Below, piece after piece: positions 1 to 5,572 of a DNA stretch of 6,525 nt; the stretch's first letter is position 1; each line of letters starts with the position of its first letter. Made by a program: the position numbers and the translations under genes. This stretch comes from Planctomycetota bacterium. Lineage in GTDB: Bacteria; Planctomycetota; Planctomycetia; Pirellulales; Pirellulaceae. Where the stretch lies: NCBI GenBank assembly GCA_023417165.1, contig JAEZGD010000402.1, positions 1 to 6,525 on the forward strand, in the 5' to 3' direction. The notes beneath the pieces are model-generated. The model did not search any database. It was given only the letters and a program-made list of their open reading frames with translations, and was not told where the DNA came from.

Positions 1-984
1 ATGCTGCACTGAAGATAAGGCAATCTTTTTAGCATCGAGCGCGCCGAGCATCACAATCTGCCGGTCGGTTAGAAATGCTGCGCCCGCGCCCACCTGTTTA
101 AGATATCGACCATCGCCGAGCGGCACTGTCGCCCGCTTGGTGGTAACCACTTCATGCCAGGTGACATCGGCAACTGCTGCTACGGTTTCGTTGGCAGCAA
201 GCTTAATGGGAACGTCACGGTCGATGGCTGGAACAAACGCCCCCGAATTGAGTTGGTAGGCGAGACGGCAGAGGTCCATGCGCCGGTAGTCTTCATGGCT
301 TACCTGTAGCGATACTCCCAATGCTGCTGCGAGTTGATTTATACGTTGCTCCTCGTACGTATCCAAAATGCCGTCGCTGAGCGCTTCGTCAAACACCTCT
401 CGTACCAACTTCACGGATTCTTCTGTCAGGAAATGTTGTACCTCGGCATCTGAAATGGCAGTTGCGGCAGCAAACTGGCGGACAGCTTGTTGCTCATTGC
501 TGGTGAATACTCCGTCCGCGACGAACATGCGGATTGCTTGCCGCAGTTTATCGCGGTTCTCCTTGTCGATAGTCCTCTGACGCTCGATCCACTGCTCTCG
601 ACGACGTTGTTCGGCGGCTCGTTGATCGATCCTTTCTTGAAGCAGCGCTACGTTGACTTGTCCAAAGGCCACCCACTGGTTTTGAGTTGCTTCAGCGCTG
701 CATACCTCGGTGTCGCTGCAGATCTCTCCACGGCGAGCGCGTGAAAGGAACTCCGCATCCACAATCGGTCCAATTTCCTTCTCTCCAAACAAGAGTCGCA
801 GCTTTCGATAGGACCAGCGCGACGTCAAATGCTCGTCGATGACGTCGTGCTGATTCGGGAATAACTGGACGACCCGCTTGCATGCCGGGCAATGGACGCG
901 CAGGCCGATCTGTTGCGGCTGAAAGCGAATGCCTCGTGAACAAAACGAGCAAACGAAAATCGGTTGTGCCGGGGCAGAACTCAT
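1..984 (-). CDS. Zinc-ribbon / GYF_2-like / duplicated TerB-like / PH-like multidomain protein (3' end outside window)
   Basis: An uninterrupted frame runs from the ATG at 984 to the window edge, giving 328 codons with no stop. The N-terminus has a four-cysteine zinc ribbon (C12, C15, C32, C35). Residues about 60-112 resemble a GYF_2 (DUF4339) domain, with conserved GP at 72-73, an ARRGEI stretch and a tryptophan at 104. A charged helix follows (about 114-150). Residues 156-178 and 203-225 are an internal duplication built on DG[VI][FL]xxxE[QE]Q then an alanine-rich helix, as in TerB-like domains. From about 262 the sequence resembles a bacterial PH-like domain, notably FLTDRQIVMLGALDAKKIAL at 304-323. 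No signal peptide or membrane segment is visible, so it is probably cytoplasmic. The start is supported by a purine-rich AGAGAGAGGG six bases upstream. It lies 24 bases after the ComM-like gene, suggesting one operon. The function is unknown; domain names are by eye. Confidence 0.8.
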   Translation of the reverse strand, partial: MSSAPAQPIFVCSFCSRGIRFQPQQIGLRVHCPACKRVVQLFPNQHDVIDEHLTSRWSYRKLRLLFGEKEIGPIVDAEFLSRARRGEICSDTEVCSAEATQNQWVAFGQVNVALLQERIDQRAAEQRRREQWIERQRTIDKENRDKLRQAIRMFVADGVFTSNEQQAVRQFAAATAISDAEVQHFLTEESVKLVREVFDEALSDGILDTYEEQRINQLAAALGVSLQVSHEDYRRMDLCRLAYQLNSGAFVPAIDRDVPIKLAANETVAAVADVTWHEVVTTKRATVPLGDGRYLKQVGAGAAFLTDRQIVMLGALDAKKIALSSVQH

Positions 985-1008
985 GTCAGGCCCTCTCTCT
1001 TGGATGCC

Positions 1009-2607
1009 TCAGTTGTCCTGGAATGCGACCATCATGCTCGTCGCTTCCTGAACATGTTCGGCCTGGACTTCGTCAGAGTCGGCCAGATCGGCGATAGTGC
1101 GCGACACTTTAGCCAGGCGGTCGCTCGATCGTGTCGTCGTTGTGGCACTCTCAATAGCCTGTTTGTAGTGCTCAAAGCCCGCCGGAGAAAAGCGGCAATA
1201 GTCGCCGACGGCTCCGCCTGGAATCGCCGTATTGCAAGAGATCGACGTGCCCTCAAAACGCCGTTGTTGGCGGTCCCTCGCTCGTTGCACCGTTTGCCGA
1301 AGCGTGGCGGACACGCCATCACGGGTGGCTGCAAAGCGTTCGTCCGCCGTCAGAGGTTTCAAGACTACCTGCAGGTCGATGCGGTCTAGCAACGGACCGC
1401 TCAGCTTTCGCTGGTACTTCTGTACATCTTTGTTTGAGCAATAGCAACGATCGCTTCCGGCGTAGCCACAAGGGCAAGGATTCATGGCGGCAACCAACGT
1501 GAACCGTGCCGGAAACTCGAGGCTGGCTTCAGAACGTGTAATGGTGACTAAGCCCGATTCGAGTGGCTGGCGCAAGGCTTCCAAGGTGCGCCGCGAAAAC
1601 TCGGGAAGCTCGTCCAGAAACAGAATTCCGTGATGAGCAAGGGTGATCTCGCCTGGCCTGGGAATGCCAGAGCCTCCGCCCACCAATGCTTGCATGGACA
1701 CGCTGTGGTGTATGTTGCGCACAGGACGTCGCGTGACGGCTTGCCCATCCGCACTTAGCTGGCCCACAGCTGAATAGATGCGGGTCAACTCCACCATTTC
1801 CGCTTCCCGCAGTCTTGGCAAGATACCGGACATCGCGGAGGCGATCAGGGACTTGCCTTCTCCTGGAGGTCCGATCAGGAGCAGGTTGTGCCCGCCGGCC
1901 GCGCTGACAACCGCTGCGCGTTTCGCCAACTCTTGGCCACGAATTTTGCCGAAGTCGATGGGCTTTTCGATGAACGATTCGAAGCGAATGGGATCTCGCA
2001 AGGCGTTAGGAAGGCGCGCAGCGCCGCGGAAGAATTGCAGCACGTCATCGAGTCGCGCTGCAGGACAAACGCTGCAGCCTTCGTGACCCGGCTTGGCAAG
2101 AATGAGGGCACATTCTTTCTCATTTCCGGCGGGAACAATCAGAGTCTGGCCTGGTTTAGCCTGCGAGGCGATGGAAAGTGCGCCCGGCACGCGCCGCAAT
2201 TCGCCATGAATCCCCAATTCGCCCAGCAAGATGAAGCGAGCCTCTTGCTCGGGTGGAAGATCCTGTAAATGCCCGGCCACCTGCATCATCAAGACGGCTA
2301 GCGGAAGGTCTAGCCAGGCCCCATCTTTTTCCAAAGTGGCGGGCGCCAGATTTATGAGAATATCGACAGGACTCGGTGGGATGCCTAGCTTGCTAAAAGC
2401 GCCACCGATCCGTTGTAGCGATTCGCGTACCGGCGTTCGAGCCATACCAGTAATTGTAACGCACTCGACGATGGGCCTCGCTTCGGAAAGTACGGCAGTT
2501 GCACGTCCTTGCAGTTCGATTTCATGTCCTTCAATTCCCCAGAGCATGCCTCCACGCAAGGTGTGATCTTTGCGAAGCAACTCCGAGTGAAAGCGAAAAC
2601 TGCACAT
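1009..2607 (-). CDS. comM: YifB/ComM family Mg-chelatase-like AAA+ ATPase
   Basis: This 532-residue protein matches the ComM/YifB family along its length; the family is usually about 500-520 residues. The N-terminal Lon-like/ChlI part is visible at about 24-200, including RESLQRI and the INLAPATLEKDG segment near 85-96. The AAA+ core has Walker A GPPGEGKS at 246-253, Walker B ILFLDELPEF at 328-337, the four-cysteine NPCPCGY...CYC signature (C378, C380, C388, C390) and LLDRIDL at 406-412. The C-terminal Mg_chelatase_C helices (about 470-525) contain SRTIADL. In Gram-negative bacteria ComM is a helicase that aids branch migration of incoming DNA during natural transformation; the same role here is inferred. 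The ATG at 2607 has no clear Shine-Dalgarno sequence and leaves about 20 residues before the family-like LWGIEG start. The ATG at 2547 is an alternative but has GGAGG almost touching it. The usual serine and threonine of Walker A (GSGKT) are replaced by glutamate and serine. Confidence 0.95.
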   Translation of the reverse strand: MCSFRFHSELLRKDHTLRGGMLWGIEGHEIELQGRATAVLSEARPIVECVTITGMARTPVRESLQRIGGAFSKLGIPPSPVDILINLAPATLEKDGAWLDLPLAVLMMQVAGHLQDLPPEQEARFILLGELGIHGELRRVPGALSIASQAKPGQTLIVPAGNEKECALILAKPGHEGCSVCPAARLDDVLQFFRGAARLPNALRDPIRFESFIEKPIDFGKIRGQELAKRAAVVSAAGGHNLLLIGPPGEGKSLIASAMSGILPRLREAEMVELTRIYSAVGQLSADGQAVTRRPVRNIHHSVSMQALVGGGSGIPRPGEITLAHHGILFLDELPEFSRRTLEALRQPLESGLVTITRSEASLEFPARFTLVAAMNPCPCGYAGSDRCYCSNKDVQKYQRKLSGPLLDRIDLQVVLKPLTADERFAATRDGVSATLRQTVQRARDRQQRRFEGTSISCNTAIPGGAVGDYCRFSPAGFEHYKQAIESATTTTRSSDRLAKVSRTIADLADSDEVQAEHVQEATSMMVAFQDN

Positions 2608-3264
2608 GAGCGGCAGGACCCGGCATGAGAAGTGAGCGGTTTTGTTAGGAGCGTAACTTAGAAAGAAACGAAATGCCAGCAGCTGATTCGATCTATAGTC
2701 CAGCAGCCGTTCTAAAGCTTAAAGCCTCCGGTTGTCTTGCGAGTTTTCTTCGTGTTGCCTGGTGGCGCTGCCAGGTCGCCTTCTTCTCTCGCTTCAGAGG
2801 TTTGAAGGCTTAATAGCGAGCCGATGCACAACGGATCTGCTTTTACACTAGCGCTAAATGCCCTCTGAAGCGGCCAACGTGCCGTTCCTGAATAAGCAAA
2901 ACAATTGGATTGCCGCCGCCGAAGCGTCACATTCCTGATCGGCCGACGCAGTAATTACCGCCAGCATAGAATGGATACGTCTTAGGCCTTCAACGACAAA
3001 GGACTTATGCCGACTAGCGACGCCCGTCAGCGATTTCTCGCTCGTCAACTGGGACCCGACGCCCTGTGCCGGGCGATGATGGTGTGATGGCCACCTCGAA
3101 TGGAATCTATCAAGCACTCGCGCTCACGGGATGAAATGTGTCATAACAGCGTGAGGACGAAAGTCGCATGGAAATAGGCGTTGGGGGCCATCAATTAATC
3201 TCCCGGGAAACTGGCGTTACGACTATATTCCGCGACCAACGCCAACCTCAGCCGGAGGATCCGC
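2608..3264. other. Gene-poor intergenic region between divergent transcription units
   Basis: These 657 bases separate the minus-strand ComM pair from the plus-strand lipoprotein gene, so promoters for both directions should lie here, but I see no convincing -35/-10 pair. ORFs on the minus strand (2712-2930 and 2854-3117) show no recognisable domain. A short plus-strand frame at 3007-3087 would encode 26 residues, with AAAGGA only three bases before its ATG; it is too short and too poorly supported to call. A weak hairpin lies at 2758-2775 (CCTGG/CCAGG stem) and another at 3060-3075 (CGCCC/GGGCG, six-base loop). Neither is followed by a T tract. No tRNA, riboswitch or mobile-element end was recognised. 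Confidence 0.6.
3254..3259 (+). promoter_or_regulatory. Shine-Dalgarno sequence for the lipoprotein gene
   Basis: GGAGGA lies five bases before the ATG at 3265. It is the strongest ribosome binding site in the window and fixes the start of the lipoprotein gene, because this start also places the lipobox cysteine at residue 21. Confidence 0.75.
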
Positions 3265-3756
3265 ATGCGCGCGACATTTTCACTGCCCCTCCTGATCGTG
3301 ATACTGGCAATGGCCATGGTGGGCTGCGACTCTCAGGCAGAAATGGCGCCGGAGCCTCTGAGTGCCAGCTTGCCAGCAACGAATTCACTGGAAGAGGAAC
3401 CAGAAGTCGCCGCTACGGAGACTGCTCCCGCGTCCAGTCATGATTGGCCGCCTGTCCCGGTGGTCTTCGAAGGCGAGGTCGTGGAGCGTTTGGAATCAGA
3501 TGGCTTCTGGTGCGGATATCTGGCGTCATTCCAGGGAATTCGCTACCGAACCAGCGCCGCCGCCGTGGGGAACGCGAAGGGAGAAGTGGTTGTGTACCAT
3601 TACCTGGTTGGTCCGCCGCATTGCGAAGAGGATGAGCCCACACTATCGAAACGCATTTTCGCGGTGGGCAATCGACTGCGCATCCAAGCAACACGCAACG
3701 CCAAAGGGACGTATTATTGTTCTGAGGCCGCCGAGAACGTACAGATGATCCCTTAG
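3265..3756 (+). CDS. Small predicted lipoprotein of unknown function
   Basis: The 163-residue product begins with a basic residue and a hydrophobic stretch (about 6-18), followed by MVGC with cysteine at position 21. This fits a lipoprotein signal peptide, although methionine at the -3 position is less usual than leucine. Residues 22-64 are an acidic, proline- and alanine-rich linker typical of a tether. The folded part (about 65-163) looks rich in beta strands and carries cysteines at 83, 120 and 152, which could form a disulphide outside the cytoplasm. It contains a VVFEGEVVERL strand and a VGNRLRIQAT segment, faintly like an OB-type or sugar-binding beta fold. I recognise no family. The strong GGAGGA site upstream decides the start. 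The M41 peptidase gene follows 72 bases later in the same orientation, so co-transcription is possible, but a shared role is not shown by the sequence. Confidence 0.85.
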   Translation: MRATFSLPLLIVILAMAMVGCDSQAEMAPEPLSASLPATNSLEEEPEVAATETAPASSHDWPPVPVVFEGEVVERLESDGFWCGYLASFQGIRYRTSAAAVGNAKGEVVVYHYLVGPPHCEEDEPTLSKRIFAVGNRLRIQATRNAKGTYYCSEAAENVQMIP

Positions 3757-3814
3757 GGGCTTCGACGTTGGCCGCTGTTACTTACACATGTTGCGCTGGC
3801 CCAATGGGGCAACC

Positions 3815-3821
3815 AGAAGGA
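3815..3821 (+). promoter_or_regulatory. Shine-Dalgarno-like AGAAGGA pointing to a CTG start
   Basis: AGAAGGA ends seven bases before the CTG at 3829, a normal spacing. No ATG, GTG or TTG occurs in this frame between the TAG at 3754 and the GTG at 3928, which lies beyond the HEAGH motif. The site is therefore the main argument for initiation at CTG. Confidence 0.5.
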
Positions 3822-3828
3822 ACAAGTT

Positions 3829-4323
3829 CTGACTAGCGATGAATCAACGCCGGGCGAGGCGGTCAATCTGGCGACCGCTTATCACGAGGCAGGGCATGCC
3901 GTCATCGCGCTGGCGCTGGGCAGGGATGTGCAGCGCGTCAGCATCTTGCCGAACCAACTGCGGCTCGGTCAGTGCCAGCTGAAGAAGGGGCGGGCCAAGC
4001 CGGCACACGATCCGGTTGAGGTCGAGATCCTGATCTTGCTCGGCGGAGTGGCCGCGGAAGCCCGTTACACAGGTGAATATGCGTGGGCCGGAGCCCAGCA
4101 CGACCTGCGCGCCGTGCGGGCGAGAACGTCGCAGCGCGCTGGCGGCGAGAAGCAAGTCGCCCGGCTCGAACGTCGCCTGCTCGACAAAGTCGAACATCTG
4201 CTCGCCGATCCGGCTGTCTGGCGGGCGACCGAATTGATTGCCGCCGAACTGCTCCGCAGCACGACCATCAGCGGCCGCGCCGCGCGGCATTTGTTCGACC
4301 AGGCGGCGGCACAAATGGAGTGA
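3829..4323 (+). CDS. Stand-alone M41 (FtsH-type) zinc peptidase domain protein, probable CTG start
   Basis: The frame ending at the TGA at 4321-4323 carries a peptidase M41 pattern. Numbered from CTG 3829 (164 residues), ATAYHEAGHAV at 15-25 contains the zinc-binding HExxH (H19, E20, H23). LGGVAAEARY at 71-80 matches the family's GGRxAEE block, and GAQHDL at 88-93 places D92 at the likely third zinc ligand. The N-terminal membrane and AAA+ ATPase regions of FtsH are absent, so it could act as an ATP-independent peptidase or be a divergent relative; substrates are unknown. A predicted helical tail (about 108-162) ends the protein. Start choice is difficult: the first standard in-frame codon is GTG at 3928, which would remove HEAGH. 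CTG at 3829 has AGAAGGA seven bases upstream and gives MTSDESTPGE. A frameshift from the ATG at 3804 is the alternative. The codons are visibly more GC-rich than those of the next gene. Confidence 0.8.
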   Translation: MTSDESTPGEAVNLATAYHEAGHAVIALALGRDVQRVSILPNQLRLGQCQLKKGRAKPAHDPVEVEILILLGGVAAEARYTGEYAWAGAQHDLRAVRARTSQRAGGEKQVARLERRLLDKVEHLLADPAVWRATELIAAELLRSTTISGRAARHLFDQAAAQME

Positions 4324-4397
4324 TCGAACTTGGTACGGCTTTTCCTGTGGTAGGTTTGGCGCAGTGTTGTAGTATCGAGCAGTTTGCTAGGTGACCA

Positions 4398-5054
4398 ATG
4401 AGCTTCAATGACGTCTGGCACTCCGATCACGAGGGTGATTGGAATCGCCTCCTGAAGAACTACTGGTCGCTTCTATCGGTGGCCAACATCCAGGTTGAGT
4501 ACCAGCTCCATCGGTTATCAAAGACCCGAATTAGCGGAATGGATGCCGACAGTTGGTATCGCTTTTTGCATGATGAGTATTTCGTCTGGAAATACACCGC
4601 TAAAAACCGACTCGCGACGACGCGGGCTTCTCTGAGAAAGATGTATGAACGAACTGGTGGCGCTGCAGACCTCGAACGCGTGAGACAAGCGATTATCGAG
4701 ATCGACACCGAGGACATCGGAGAAGCAATTCGTACTGTTCGCAGGATTGACGGACTTGGCGTAGCCGGTGCCTCGGGGCTCTTGTCGCTGATCTATCCCG
4801 AGAGCTTCGCTACTGTGGACCAATTTGTGGTCAAGGCGTTGCTTGAGGTGCAAGAGCGTCGAGACGAAGTGTTGCATATGTGGCCCGAGAATCTGACCAT
4901 CAAGGATGGCGTTGTACTCATCGAGATGATGAGAGCCAAGGCGAGCTCTATGAATGAAGTTTTCAGAACGACGTTCTGGACGCCGCGAACGATCGAGATG
5001 GCGCTCTGGGCCTATCGAGGGACATCGAGCAGCGAACCTGATAGCTGCCGATAG
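4398..5054 (+). CDS. Helix-hairpin-helix protein resembling the OGG/HhH-GPD DNA glycosylase fold
   Basis: The 218-residue product is mostly helical and has no signal peptide. A helix-hairpin-helix motif, IDGLGVAGASGLL, is at 117-129. It is followed by YPESFATVDQFVVKAL at 133-148, where D141 sits at the position of the catalytic aspartate of HhH-GPD glycosylases. The lysine used by bifunctional OGG-type enzymes, expected near residue 123, appears to be alanine. No iron-sulphur cysteine cluster is present. Aromatic-rich helices (WYRFLHDEYFVWKY at 53-66) and WTPRTIEMALWAY at 194-206 look like conserved blocks of a family of uncharacterised OGG-fold proteins. It could be a base-excision repair enzyme or a non-catalytic DNA-binding protein. 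The ATG is preceded by AGGTGA, three bases away. It lies 74 bases after the M41 gene, and its more AT-rich, less biased codons hint at a separate origin. The 3' end overlaps an opposite-strand ORF. Confidence 0.85.
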   Translation: MSFNDVWHSDHEGDWNRLLKNYWSLLSVANIQVEYQLHRLSKTRISGMDADSWYRFLHDEYFVWKYTAKNRLATTRASLRKMYERTGGAADLERVRQAIIEIDTEDIGEAIRTVRRIDGLGVAGASGLLSLIYPESFATVDQFVVKALLEVQERRDEVLHMWPENLTIKDGVVLIEMMRAKASSMNEVFRTTFWTPRTIEMALWAYRGTSSSEPDSCR

Positions 5055-5179
5055 ATTGCTGCGCCGACACGATGCGTGCGGTTGATGAACTCGGTGAGCG
5101 AGCGGAACTCGCGGCGCGCTCTTGCAACCTGCTCCACGACTTTCCATTTCTCGCGATATTCAGGAATGTCGTAGCCCAT
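5012..5179 (-). CDS. Possible small protein or gene remnant, convergent with the HhH gene
   Basis: A minus-strand frame ends at the TAG at 5014-5012, overlapping the last 43 bases of the HhH gene. From the ATG at 5179 it encodes 55 residues beginning MGYDIPEYREKWKVVEQVAR. The frame stays open upstream to an ATG at 5293 (93 residues), but that extension is low-complexity and unconvincing. The 5179-5012 part has codon use like real genes of this window, with many GAG, CGC, CTC, ATC and TTC codons, and would form a charged helix. I do not recognise it. There is no good Shine-Dalgarno sequence. It may be a small gene, the surviving C-terminus of a decayed gene, or chance; the convergent overlap weakens the case. 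Confidence 0.3.
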   Translation of the reverse strand: MGYDIPEYREKWKVVEQVARARREFRSLTEFINRTHRVGAAIYRQLSGSLLDVPR

Positions 5180-5572
5180 TTCTAAGACGCAGGCTCGAAA
5201 CGGAGGGCCATTCCTGGCTCTTGCCCGCTCCGGAGGTTGCTCTGAAGCCGAGGGCTCGTTGGCGGCGCTGGGCCCCAAAGCTTTGGCGGGCATTGGGTTT
5301 CAGGCATCAGGCGTTGGCGGCGCAGGGACGCGTTTTGGCATGGCGGAGAGGAAACTCGGGAGCCGTTGGCACAATCGAGTGTTACTTGGGTTTCCGATCG
5401 TTTACGATGGATTCGCCGCCGCGGTGGACGGTGGCGTCTACTCTGCATATGCAGCCAACAAAGTTGGTGTTCTGATATGGAAACTGCTGCTCCTCTTCAG
5501 CGTGACTCTCAGGCAACGTTTCGTACTATGCAGTCGCTTCTTCCGTCTTCAAGACCCTCGCGGCGCAAGCGC
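5055..5572. other. Intergenic region without a convincing plus-strand gene
   Basis: Apart from the weak minus-strand ORF at its left end, this stretch holds no gene I can support. Plus-strand frames at 5122-5475 and 5259-5576 look like chance: their products have no recognisable motif and their codon use lacks the bias of the neighbouring genes. A 12-base direct repeat (CGTTGGCGGCGC at 5257-5268 and 5312-5323) and a GGTTTCAGGCATCAGGC stretch near 5295-5311 give it a repetitive, GC-rich look. The promoter and leader of the cytochrome gene should lie in its right part, but no clear -10/-35 pair is visible. Confidence 0.5.
5257..5323 (+). repeat. Pair of 12-base direct repeats, CGTTGGCGGCGC
   Basis: CGTTGGCGGCGC occurs at 5257-5268 and again at 5312-5323, 55 bases apart, within the gap before the cytochrome gene. 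The element is short and GC-rich, so it could arise by chance or be part of a dispersed intergenic repeat. Confidence 0.35.

Noticed and set aside
964..1389. A 141-residue plus-strand ORF within the end of the ComM-like gene
   Set aside because: It runs antisense to the conserved Mg_chelatase_C region and has no recognisable motif.
2758..2775. A hairpin that might be a terminator
   Set aside because: The stem is only five base pairs with no T tract, and no gene ends nearby on either strand.
2712..2930. A 72-residue minus-strand ORF ending GNTKKTRKTTGGFKL
   Set aside because: The basic tail looks gene-like, but the rest has no motif, the codon bias is weak and there is no ribosome binding site; kept only as a note in the intergenic entry.
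3754..3829. TAG readthrough joining the lipoprotein to the M41 domain in the same frame
   Set aside because: The frame is open between them, but the linking residues show no conserved character and no readthrough signal is visible; separate initiation at CTG is simpler.
3844..4314. A 156-residue minus-strand ORF opposite the M41 gene
   Set aside because: It is the antisense shadow of a GC-rich gene with HEAGH and GGxxAE motifs on the plus strand, and its own product has no recognisable domain.
4518..5147. A 209-residue minus-strand ORF opposite the HhH gene
   Set aside because: The plus-strand HhH and TVD motifs are convincing, and the antisense product is arginine- and serine-rich without motifs.
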